DNA of 64,000 bases from an uncultured Bacteriovoracaceae bacterium (GTDB taxonomy: Bacteria; Bdellovibrionota; Bacteriovoracia; Bacteriovoracales; Bacteriovoracaceae). The position numbers and the translations under genes were made by a program. The DNA lies in contig CALHBF010000007.1 of the NCBI GenBank assembly GCA_937931205.1, positions 1 to 64,000 on the forward strand, in the 5' to 3' direction. Below, piece after piece: positions 45,478 to 53,336 of the stretch. Under the pieces are notes generated by a model. That model was not told where the DNA came from. It searched no databases and saw only the letters and a list, made by a program, of their open reading frames with translations. Position 1 is the first letter of the stretch, and the number at the start of each line of letters is the position of its first letter.

Positions 45478-46818
45478 CTAGTTTTTCATAATCCCATACA
45501 TAAGACCTAGTTGCCCAAGTCCGTAATATTTATGATTGCCCCAATATTCAAAACCGCCTACTTCACTATCTTCATACTCTAAAGTTAGGGGTAAGAGGTC
45601 TCGGGCCAGGTCGGTTGGAGTTTTGTTAAGGAGACGAAGGTCAATCGTTGAAGAAAGCACGTCTTCAAAATGAGGCCCATTCACTGAAAAAGGAACTGTT
45701 TTAGCATCAGAACTGAAGAGTTCGCTGATTTGACCAAGGTAGAAATCAGGCTTTGAGGCCGGCATATGGAAGTACGGCATATGATAAGAGCTGAACGCTT
45801 CATCCATCGTGATAACACGATAAGGTCTCTGCGTTCCAAGACTCGATTCATTGGCCACAACCATCAGATGGTGAGCAGGATAAGAAGTCACTGATGACTT
45901 ATCCACATGCATCTGAACTGAGCGATAAAATGGGTAAGGAGAAGTTAATTTAAAAGGAAGATCTTCTGGTAGTGTCGTAAAGAAATGAACCTTACCTGCA
46001 GAAATAACCCCTTCAAAAGAAGCAAGAAGAAGATTTTCGAATCGGCCTTGATAAAACTGCCAATACTGAATCTTACTCTCCTTAAAATCTCCACCTAAAA
46101 TCATAAGACGACGTTTGAGTTGGGCAATGAGAATGAAATCCTGTAGTCGATAAACGGGACACAGAAGTCTAAAGAAGTAAAAATACATCTCTTCTGGAGT
46201 TAATTTTGACTTCATCTTTTCTTCAAAAGTCACACTCATCACATGAAGAAGAGCTTTAAACTTCATGGATTGATCAAGACTGTATTCAAAAGACATCAGT
46301 TCACTGAACTTCTGGAAAATACCTTTAAACCATTTAGGAAGATTCGCACTAAATTCAAATTTCTGTGATTTCCCTCTCAGTGAGTTCTCATGTAGGATAT
46401 TTTCATAACGTTTTAATTCATCAAGAAAAATTTGATTAAACTGCTTTTCCCCTTCCTGATAAACAAGGTCAAGGTCACTTTTATTAATCAACTCAGGGTA
46501 CTTTCTTAAAAGTTCACGTAGATTATCAAAAGGAAGTGCTCCTACACGAAGCCTAATCTTATCTGTATTAAGATCAATCACTCCAGGTCGCAGAAATTTT
46601 TTAATATCTCCTAATTCAGCAATATCAAATTGCTTGGCCACGCGAAGAAAACCTTGAACTTCCAGCTCTGAAACAAACTCAGATGAGAAGCTTCTTCCTG
46701 AGAATCTTTTATCATCAATTAAAAGAACCGACTTATTATTCTTAAGCGATATAAGCCCTTTCAGCAGGGCCCCAACGTTAAGACCAATAAGAATTTCATC
46801 ATATCTATTCTTTAACAT
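45478..46818 (-). CDS. Unknown Rossmann-like protein in the LPS operon (446 aa)
   Basis: The first 40 residues (DEILIGLNVGALLKGLISL...SVLLIDD) look like a dinucleotide-binding beta-alpha-beta unit: a G-x-N-x-G pattern in place of GxGxxG and an acidic end of the second strand. They recall phytoene-desaturase or GDI-like flavoproteins, but the rest has no motif I can name and no membrane span. It overlaps the waaA stop by seven bases, so it is translationally linked to LPS-core genes and could act in envelope synthesis; that is inference. Confidence 0.6.
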   Translation of the reverse strand: MLKNRYDEILIGLNVGALLKGLISLKNNKSVLLIDDKRFSGRSFSSEFVSELEVQGFLRVAKQFDIAELGDIKKFLRPGVIDLNTDKIRLRVGALPFDNLRELLRKYPELINKSDLDLVYQEGEKQFNQIFLDELKRYENILHENSLRGKSQKFEFSANLPKWFKGIFQKFSELMSFEYSLDQSMKFKALLHVMSVTFEEKMKSKLTPEEMYFYFFRLLCPVYRLQDFILIAQLKRRLMILGGDFKESKIQYWQFYQGRFENLLLASFEGVISAGKVHFFTTLPEDLPFKLTSPYPFYRSVQMHVDKSSVTSYPAHHLMVVANESSLGTQRPYRVITMDEAFSSYHMPYFHMPASKPDFYLGQISELFSSDAKTVPFSVNGPHFEDVLSSTIDLRLLNKTPTDLARDLLPLTLEYEDSEVGGFEYWGNHKYYGLGQLGLMYGIMKN

Positions 46819-48038
46819 CCGATAACTTCCTTGCGAAATTTCTTGTAGCTTTCAGGATCAAAATTCATTGGCATTTTTGCCTCTTGTGAAAACCATTGAA
46901 AGAAATCCTTGTGATCTCTTACCTCGGTCATCACTTTAAAATAAGAGGCCACGTCGAACTCTGTTGAGCGATGGTGAACTGGCCCACAGCTAATGGCCCC
47001 TGCTCCATTTACTAACGGCTCTAAAATAGAGTGCACACTCACTCCAAAACCGCCACCAACATAGGCATGGCCAAAATCACTATAGAGCTCACAGAGAACA
47101 CCTTTTTTATTCAAAATCAAAACGGGAGAAGAGAAATGAGTGCTAGAATCGTCAATGATCTCCGACTCAAGACCCAGCTTCTCAAGCGCGAGAGTAAAAT
47201 CAAAAAGATTTTTCTCGTCTAATTTATGAGGAACAATGAGTATCCCTGTCTGCTCATCAATATCTTCCAGCAAAGGCACATCATTAACCCAAGCATTTCC
47301 CACAATCAGTTTGCGAGGAAAGGTATTGAGATGATTGATGAGCTCTTGGTAGTTTTTAAAGACCTCTTGAAAGCGCGCCTCTTTATTGATCTTCCTGCGA
47401 TAAATTTGCTCCATCCTAAAATCATAAACTTCACCCTCAAAACCAAATGAGCGGGCAAATATTCGATCTTCTTCTGTAGCAAAAATATTCTGAGTCGATA
47501 AACTTAAAAACTGTCTTTTCATCCAAGAGAGTTTTTTATTCTTCAATCTCGTTTTTTTGAAACTTAACCAAAGAAGTTTCAACTTGTGATGATCACCCTT
47601 GGCCCAGCTTAAAAACTCAGGAAAAAAATCATAACGAACTAAAAAGAGGGTCTGTGCCGTCGCCCATTTGCTAAAACATAATCCTGATCTTAAAAGGTTA
47701 TAAGTAAGGATGGGGTAACGGAGATAACGAATCTGCTCCGGATACTTATTGTAAAGAGCAAGAACTTGTTTTTCAACACTGGGAGAGAACATCACCAGCT
47801 CAACTCTCTTTCCAGCTTTTAGTGCATCTTCAACTAAAGAAGCAATCTGTGCGAACTCTCCTTCACTAGAGAATTCAAAACAAAAATCGGCCACTTGCTT
47901 TTCTTCTTTAAAGCTCTGTGCCCCTTTTTCTTTTAGATTTCTTAACTCAAATTTTTTTCTCTCAACAACTTCTGGTATCCAGAAAACAAAAAGAGACACA
48001 AATTTAATGAGAATAGTATGCACCAGAGAATAGATCAT
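46812..48038 (-). CDS. waaA: 3-deoxy-D-manno-octulosonic-acid (Kdo) transferase
   Basis: WaaA attaches Kdo to lipid A, the first step of LPS core assembly, at the inner face of the cytoplasmic membrane. Seen: an N-terminal hydrophobic anchor (SLVHTILIKFVSLFVFWIP), the first glycosyltransferase lobe, NAWVNDVPLLEDI, and a C-terminal region LNKKGVLCELYSDFGHAYVGGGF...HSILEPLVNGAGAISCGP matching the family's ...LY..aD.afVGGsf...H..lEP. The start at 48038 has GGAG seven bases upstream and overlaps the waaF stop (ATGA). At 408 aa it is normal. Overall identity looks low, so the sugar added could differ. Confidence 0.82.
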   Translation of the reverse strand: MIYSLVHTILIKFVSLFVFWIPEVVERKKFELRNLKEKGAQSFKEEKQVADFCFEFSSEGEFAQIASLVEDALKAGKRVELVMFSPSVEKQVLALYNKYPEQIRYLRYPILTYNLLRSGLCFSKWATAQTLFLVRYDFFPEFLSWAKGDHHKLKLLWLSFKKTRLKNKKLSWMKRQFLSLSTQNIFATEEDRIFARSFGFEGEVYDFRMEQIYRRKINKEARFQEVFKNYQELINHLNTFPRKLIVGNAWVNDVPLLEDIDEQTGILIVPHKLDEKNLFDFTLALEKLGLESEIIDDSSTHFSSPVLILNKKGVLCELYSDFGHAYVGGGFGVSVHSILEPLVNGAGAISCGPVHHRSTEFDVASYFKVMTEVRDHKDFFQWFSQEAKMPMNFDPESYKKFRKEVIGC

Positions 48039-49081
48039 GAAAGCTTCTCCATGCACATATCATAGACTTCTTCAACGCTGATCATTTCCATGCAAATGAG
48101 ACTCGAACGAAAACATTTTTTTGAACCAGTTGTTGAACAAGGTTTGCACCATAAGTTTTTTGAAACAAAGCTTGAATTCTCTGCATGAGGAGCAAAGCCA
48201 AAGCGAGGATCAGTAGGTCCAAAAAGAGTAATGCAACGAACTCCATAAGCTTCTGCGATGTGATTCATTCCAGAATCATTACCAACACAGAGTTTTGAAC
48301 CTTTGATAATACTCATCGATTCACGAAGACTTGTTTTACCTTGAAGATTAATAAGTCTCTCACCTGCCAGCTCATTGAAGACATCACAAAAGTTGTCAGT
48401 GGGGCCGGCAAGAATAACAACCTTCTCTCCGCGCTCGATGAGTTTGCGAGCAAGCTCAACAAAACGCTCCACTGGCCAGCGCTTCGGATTAAAAGAAGCA
48501 GAGGGAGCGAGTACTGTGTAATCCGCTAATCCCGGATATGCTGGAAGTTCTCCCAGAGAAGTCAGCTCACCTTGCTTGGATTGAATAAAATTTTGTGTTC
48601 TCTCAATGGGATTGAGATCTCCCAGAATATCTTTTAGGTCAATGATCAAGCGGTGTACTTGATTCTCCAGTCCGAAAAGATCTTTGGAGATAAAACGTTT
48701 GATGAACGGAATTTTAACTTTAGTTAAAAGCCAGCGTTCCCATCGACGCTTATCCACCGAGAGACTTGGAATATTCCAGTAGGCCCAACGCAGGCGATAA
48801 GACCTCATGGTTCCATGTAAATCGAGAATCAGGGTAAAAGGATTTTTTTTATGAACTTCTTTGAGTGAAGTTTTAAAGTTCTGCCAGCCAGCATCTTCGC
48901 GACGATTCAGACAAATCACGCGATCAACTCCCGGATGTCCTTCCACTAAGGAAGCAAATTCTTTAGAAGTCGCAAAAGTAATCTGCACCTTATTACCAAA
49001 TAAGGATTTTAACCAATTGACGGTGGCCGTTTGTAAAACCACATCTCCCATACTGGAGAAGCGGATAAGTAGAATATGCAT
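48035..49081 (-). CDS. Glycosyltransferase family 9 (ADP-heptose:LPS heptosyltransferase)
   Basis: Adds heptose to the LPS inner core. Seen: the N-terminal start MHILLIRFSSMGDVVLQTATVNWLK (in part LLIRFSSMGD), which is the family opening; FNPKRWPVERFVELA; and the nucleotide-sugar site CVGNDSGMNHIAEAYGVRCITLFGPTDP, then a Cys-rich C-terminus (CKPCSTTGSKKCF...CM), also common in this family. At 348 aa it matches WaaF/WaaC. Which of the two heptose steps it does is undecided, so no symbol is given. It is the first gene of the LPS-pilin-barrel operon. Confidence 0.85.
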   Translation of the reverse strand: MHILLIRFSSMGDVVLQTATVNWLKSLFGNKVQITFATSKEFASLVEGHPGVDRVICLNRREDAGWQNFKTSLKEVHKKNPFTLILDLHGTMRSYRLRWAYWNIPSLSVDKRRWERWLLTKVKIPFIKRFISKDLFGLENQVHRLIIDLKDILGDLNPIERTQNFIQSKQGELTSLGELPAYPGLADYTVLAPSASFNPKRWPVERFVELARKLIERGEKVVILAGPTDNFCDVFNELAGERLINLQGKTSLRESMSIIKGSKLCVGNDSGMNHIAEAYGVRCITLFGPTDPRFGFAPHAENSSFVSKNLWCKPCSTTGSKKCFRSSLICMEMISVEEVYDMCMEKLS

Positions 49082-49116
49082 GGGTAAATTATGGCTTATC
49101 GAAGAGGAATTAAAAA

Positions 49117-49175
49117 GCTAAAAAGTATGCCGTACCTTTTGGCACTAAGACAAAAGGTACGGCATACTTTTTGGC
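49117..49175 (-). terminator. Very long hairpin terminator between hemB and the heptosyltransferase gene
   Basis: Perfect 20-bp arms (49121-49140 and 49152-49171) around an 11-base loop, extendable to about 24 bp. It starts within a few bases of the hemB stop. On the minus strand the stem ends in U5-AGC-U5, so it can end hemB transcription. Each arm (AAAAGGTACGGCATACTTTT) is itself an imperfect palindrome, recalling dispersed palindromic repeats. Confidence 0.75.
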
Positions 49176-49177
49176 AA

Positions 49178-50155
49178 TCACTTGTTGAGAATTTGAGCGG
49201 CTTCTTTAGCAAAGTAAGTCAGGATGATATCTGCACCAGCTCGTCTAAAAGAAGTCAGAGTTTCAATAATAACTTTATCATTATCAAGCCAACCGCGCTC
49301 AACAGCGGCCTTGACCATCGCGTACTCACCACTAACGTTATAAGCTGCGATCGGAAGTGTGAAACTTTGTTTTAAACGATAGATCACATCAAGATAAGGC
49401 AGGCCTGGTTTTACCATCAAAATATCTGCTCCCTCAGCTTCATCCAGAGCAGCTTCTCTTAAGGCCTCGTTCGCGTTGGCATAATCCATTTGGTATGTTT
49501 TTTTATCACCTTTTTTTGGTGCCGAATCAAGGGCATCACGGAAAGGACCGTAATAGGCCGAAGCGTATTTAGCGGAATAGCTCATGATAAGAGTATTCTT
49601 AAATCCTTCATCATCCAAAGCTTCACGAATCTGGTTCACACGTCCATCCATCATGTCACTTGGTCCAATAATATCAACACCAGCACGGGCCTCACAAAGG
49701 GCCTGCTTAACGAGGATCTCTACCGATTCATCATTTAAGATTTCGCCTGTTTTCGGATTCACCAGGCCATCATGTCCCTCACTTGAATAAGGATCAAGGG
49801 CCACATCACCCATAATCATCATCTCAGGGATTGCATTTTTTAGTTCGCTGATCGCACGAGCATTAAGTCCATCAGGATTATAAGATTCGCGAGCATCAGG
49901 AGTTTTTAAACTTTCATTGATGGCCGGAAAAAGTGCCACGGTTTTAATACCATGATCAAAAAGCTCGCGAGCCTCGCGGATCATCAGATCAATCGAGAGT
50001 CTGCTTTGACCAGGCATTGAATGAATAGGAATATTTTGATTTTTTCCATCAATGACAAATAGCGGAGCAATTAACTGTTCCGGGCCCAAATAGGTTTCTC
50101 TAACCATTGAACGAATAACTTCATTAACACGATTTCTTCTTGGACGAATAAGCAT
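49178..50155 (-). CDS. hemB: Delta-aminolevulinic acid dehydratase (porphobilinogen synthase)
   Basis: Condenses two 5-aminolevulinate to porphobilinogen in heme synthesis. Seen: Schiff-base lysines Lys196 (MSYSAKYASAYYGPFRDA) and Lys249 (ILMVKPGLPYLD). The metal site reads D117-x-A-L-D121-P-Y...H-D129-G, the Asp-type found in Mg-dependent enzymes, in place of the three Cys of zinc-dependent ones. Length 325 is standard. It follows sufE by five bases, and a giant hairpin terminates it. Confidence 0.97.
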   Translation of the reverse strand: MLIRPRRNRVNEVIRSMVRETYLGPEQLIAPLFVIDGKNQNIPIHSMPGQSRLSIDLMIREARELFDHGIKTVALFPAINESLKTPDARESYNPDGLNARAISELKNAIPEMMIMGDVALDPYSSEGHDGLVNPKTGEILNDESVEILVKQALCEARAGVDIIGPSDMMDGRVNQIREALDDEGFKNTLIMSYSAKYASAYYGPFRDALDSAPKKGDKKTYQMDYANANEALREAALDEAEGADILMVKPGLPYLDVIYRLKQSFTLPIAAYNVSGEYAMVKAAVERGWLDNDKVIIETLTSFRRAGADIILTYFAKEAAQILNK

Positions 50156-50160
50156 TTCTC

Positions 50161-50580
50161 TTAACCTTTCATTGTAGTTTGAAGAACGAGAGCATACATC
50201 TGAATCTGCTTCATCATGGCCGCAAGACCATTTGAGCGGTTCATTGATAAATGCTCAGTGATACCCACTTCTTTTAAAAACTCAGGCTTGGTTGCCAAGA
50301 TTTCTGCAGGAGTTGCATCCGAATAAACATTGAGAAGCAGGGCCACGATACCTTTGACTAAAACAGCATCCGAATCTCCATAGAAGAAAACTCGACCATT
50401 TCTCACTTCAGGGTAGAGCCAAACCTGTGACTGGCAGCCCTTAACCTTGTATTTCTCATCTCTTTTGTCTTCAGGATATGAATCCAAGGACTTACCTAGC
50501 TGGATCAGCTCCTTGTAACGGTCTTCCCAGTCGTTATACTGAAGAAAACGCTCTTTAATTTTATCGATTCTCTCTTTCAT
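50161..50580 (-). CDS. sufE: SufE-like Fe-S cluster assembly protein
   Basis: Accepts sulfur from the cysteine desulfurase SufS and stimulates it. Seen: the persulfide-carrying Cys49 in VKGCQSQVW, the family signature YKELIQLGKSL, and AEILATKPEFLKEVGITEHLS. Length 139 aa is typical. No sufS is nearby; its neighbour is hemB. The paralogue CsdE is an alternative label. Confidence 0.9.
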   Translation of the reverse strand: MKERIDKIKERFLQYNDWEDRYKELIQLGKSLDSYPEDKRDEKYKVKGCQSQVWLYPEVRNGRVFFYGDSDAVLVKGIVALLLNVYSDATPAEILATKPEFLKEVGITEHLSMNRSNGLAAMMKQIQMYALVLQTTMKG

Positions 50581-50719
50581 AGGCCCTCTGGAGCTAAATT
50601 AATCCCCCCGAGTATGCTCCTCACAACCCTATTAGTCAAAAACCTGAGTTAAAAAATATGGTTTAAATCCTCAAGATTTGGCCCTTTTTAGCCGACTAAG
50701 AATAAGAGGATGAAAAGGC

Positions 50720-51838
50720 ATGAAAGTTAAGCTTCAAGCACTGACCAAAGAAGAAATACTCAATAAAGAACTCTCCCATCGAGAGCTGTGGATGATTAAG
50801 CTCAATTCACAGAGCTGGGGTCCCTTTCTTTTAGAGGATCTGCGTGAATATGTGCAGGAAAATGAAACATTATTGACTAGTGCCGAGGCCAGTCGCCTAG
50901 ATCCGCAAGAGTGGATGCCTCTTTTCAGTTATCCTCAATTTCAACGTCGCAGTCCCCGTATTATTTCAACTCCTCAAAATTCTGAAGGTCCCTTTTGGCT
51001 TTTAGATAAGGGTCTCAAAATTGGGCCTTTTGAGAAGCAACATGTCCTTAAACGTCTGGAGATGAGAACGCTGATCGTGACTGACAGTATTTCATCTGAT
51101 GATGGTAAAACGTGGCTAAAAATTTTTGAAATCGAAGGCTTTGATCGTCGTGATTTTGCTCCTAGCGAGTTACCGACGGCACCTACCATGACTCTGGCCC
51201 AAATGCATGGACGTGACCTTCCTCCTGAAATTCCACAAGAAGAAACTCCTTCGGAAATTATCGCCGAAGAAGCTCATAATCTTCTAACTAAAAGTAAAGT
51301 TCTGGCCTTTCCTACGGAGCTGGCAGGCACTAAATCAACGAAGGCACCTATCTGGCAACGTATTGATTGGTCAATGCCTCAATCAGTTGCAATGGGAGTT
51401 CTCGTTTTAGGTGGAATTCTTTTTACTCTAGTGGCACCTCACGAGGAAACTCCTACTGTTGCCGAGATCACTGAGAAATCACAACCCATGGGAGAGCGAC
51501 GAGCACCGGCAAGTGTCTCTCGCCAAATTTCCCGACCTCAGAGGGCAGCTCCAGCAATCAACCACCTACCTCAACAACATATCCCGACGATCGTGGAAAC
51601 ACACCACTCTGATCAATACAATACCAATGAGCATAGTGATCCAGATTACGGCCATTATGATGAGCCGGAAACTGATCCTTATGATAATCCGTTTGATGAA
51701 CAACGAATTGTTCATGAGGCTTCACCCATCCCTAGCCTGGTACCTCCTCGCAACCAAAATCGTGCTCCTTCCGCCGCTCCTATCGGTGATGTGATGGGTT
51801 ATGAAGAAAATGCGACTGAAGAGGCCAGTGACTTCTAA
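50720..51838 (+). CDS. Single-span membrane protein with two GYF_2-like domains
   Basis: Two N-terminal repeats resemble GYF_2/DUF4339 modules (W...GPF at the start): residues 22-75 (LNSQSWGPFLLEDLREYV) and 88-145 (LLDKGLKIGPFEKQHVLKRL). One helix follows (221-239, QSVAMGVLVLGGILFTLVA). The last 130 residues are Pro/Gln/His/Asp/Tyr-rich and disordered-looking. GYF-type domains bind proline-rich peptides; the partner is unknown. The gene stands 18 bases before tmk, so it may be its operon leader. Confidence 0.55.
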   Translation: MKVKLQALTKEEILNKELSHRELWMIKLNSQSWGPFLLEDLREYVQENETLLTSAEASRLDPQEWMPLFSYPQFQRRSPRIISTPQNSEGPFWLLDKGLKIGPFEKQHVLKRLEMRTLIVTDSISSDDGKTWLKIFEIEGFDRRDFAPSELPTAPTMTLAQMHGRDLPPEIPQEETPSEIIAEEAHNLLTKSKVLAFPTELAGTKSTKAPIWQRIDWSMPQSVAMGVLVLGGILFTLVAPHEETPTVAEITEKSQPMGERRAPASVSRQISRPQRAAPAINHLPQQHIPTIVETHHSDQYNTNEHSDPDYGHYDEPETDPYDNPFDEQRIVHEASPIPSLVPPRNQNRAPSAAPIGDVMGYEENATEEASDF

Positions 51839-51864
51839 TATCTCTTTGGGATATAGTGAAGAGA

Positions 51865-52533
51865 ATGAGCACCCTAAATAATCTTATTGGACAATTTACG
51901 ACCCCTTCTGCAAACGAAGGCCTCTTCCTCTCTATTGAGGGAATTGAAGGCTCGGGAAAAACCACTCAAATAAATTTTATTAAACAGTTTTTTGAAGACA
52001 AAGGTTACTCTGTCATTACTTTGCGTGAGCCAGGCGGTACTCGCTTTGGAGAAAAACTTCGTGAAGCAATCTTGGAATCAACTTCACCTCTTCATCCTTT
52101 GAGCGAAGCTCACCTCTTTGTATCTTCGAGAACTCAACTCCTTTATGAGAAAATCCTTCCGGCATTACGTGATAAAAAATGTGTGGTGATTCTTGATCGC
52201 TACATCGATTCATCTCTGGCCTATCAGGGTAAAGCTCGTGGATTAGGCTTTGAAACGATTCTCAAACTGCACCTTAATTCGCCTCTTAATATCTTGCCTA
52301 AAAGAACTTTCTTTTTAGATATCGATCTAGAAACTTCGATGCAAAGACAGCTCTTGCGTGGAAATAAAAAAGATTATTTTGAGTCGGAGAAAAAAGATTT
52401 TTATCTCTCATTAGTTGCTGGCTATCGTGAAGTTGCCTCCCTCTTTACCAACAGAGTAAAGCGCATTGATGCCACTGTTAGTGCCGCTGAAGTTTCAGAG
52501 CTCATTAAAGCTGATCTGGAAGCACTTCTATGA
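51865..52533 (+). CDS. tmk: Thymidylate kinase (dTMP kinase)
   Basis: Phosphorylates dTMP to dTDP. Seen: P-loop SIEGIEGSGKTTQIN, the DR motif DRYIDSSLAYQG, and a LID-like stretch with basic residues (RQLLRGNKKDYFESEKKDFY). At 222 aa it is normal. The frame also allows a GTG three codons upstream (51856) with a weak GGGA site; ATG at 51865 has GAAGAG just before it. Either is possible. It is coupled to holB by a four-base overlap. Confidence 0.95.
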   Translation: MSTLNNLIGQFTTPSANEGLFLSIEGIEGSGKTTQINFIKQFFEDKGYSVITLREPGGTRFGEKLREAILESTSPLHPLSEAHLFVSSRTQLLYEKILPALRDKKCVVILDRYIDSSLAYQGKARGLGFETILKLHLNSPLNILPKRTFFLDIDLETSMQRQLLRGNKKDYFESEKKDFYLSLVAGYREVASLFTNRVKRIDATVSAAEVSELIKADLEALL

Positions 52534-53306
52534 ATCTTTTAAACCAATTATTAAGCCTTGCTAGTCAGAAAAAATTAGGTCATTTCTATATTCTGACTCC
52601 CACTAAAAACTCCCCGGAAGCTCAGGCACTTTGTGAGAAATTCTGTGCAGACTTTTTAACTGGTTTCTTCAAGCAATCAGGTGTGCGTGTTCCCAGTGAA
52701 GCCTGGAATCATCCTGATGTTTTTCGACTGGGTAATCTGAGTACGGAAGAAGGATCAGGCCAGAATTTTAATGTAGAAGAAGCCCTCGGTCTTATTCGTT
52801 TTTTTGAGTTCTCTACCGTTGAGGCCAATCATAAATTCGCGATTATTACCGAAGCAGCAAGAATCAATACCATTGTGGCCAATAAGTGGCTAAAGCTGTT
52901 AGAAGAGCCCCTTAAAAACTCTACTATTATCCTCATCAATGCAGGACAGCTGAAGCTGCTCGAAACCATTGAATCTCGGGGAATACTTCTTCGATTAGAT
53001 ATTCCTAAAGTACAAGAAAACCACGACGACTTTGAAAAATTCATCAAAGATTCCCGTCAAATGGGTTTAAGCCAATTCCTTGAAACTTACCAAAAAGACA
53101 CACTTGGAATTAACTACTGGGTTGAAAAACTTGTCCTCTGGGAAACTGACCAAACTGATGGCCATGAGGCCAAAGCAGCACTAGGAATTTGGCTCTTAAA
53201 ACTCAAAGAAATGGAGACATTTCATCAACCAAGTGCAACAAAGTGGACCCTCTTCTGGGACTTACTTAAAACTCACGTGTTTCCTAGGGCAATTACATTG
53301 ACATAA
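52530..53306 (+). CDS. holB: DNA polymerase III delta' subunit-like protein
   Basis: A clamp-loader subunit that helps place the sliding clamp on DNA. Seen: HKFAIITEAARINTIVANKWLKLLEEP (in part NKWLKLLEEP), matching the conserved A..N.LLK.LEEPP block, and IESRGILLRLDIP near the SRC position. The N-terminal region lacks a functional Walker A and shows no four-Cys zinc cluster, consistent with the inactive delta' role. Length 258 is short for delta' (about 330), so the C-terminal oligomerisation part is reduced. tmk-holB adjacency supports the call. Confidence 0.82.
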   Translation: MNLLNQLLSLASQKKLGHFYILTPTKNSPEAQALCEKFCADFLTGFFKQSGVRVPSEAWNHPDVFRLGNLSTEEGSGQNFNVEEALGLIRFFEFSTVEANHKFAIITEAARINTIVANKWLKLLEEPLKNSTIILINAGQLKLLETIESRGILLRLDIPKVQENHDDFEKFIKDSRQMGLSQFLETYQKDTLGINYWVEKLVLWETDQTDGHEAKAALGIWLLKLKEMETFHQPSATKWTLFWDLLKTHVFPRAITLT

Positions 53307-53315
53307 ACCAAAAAT

Positions 53316-53336
53316 CCCTCAATGATAGAGGGATGA
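53316..53336 (+). promoter_or_regulatory. Hairpin and 4-codon leader ORF at the ricT start
   Basis: CCCTC (53316-53320) pairs with GAGGG (53328-53332), whose right arm is the only ribosome-site-like stretch and abuts the ATG at 53333. A tiny frame (ATG 53322, stop TGA 53334-53336) overlaps the main start. Together they could control ricT initiation. Confidence 0.3.
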
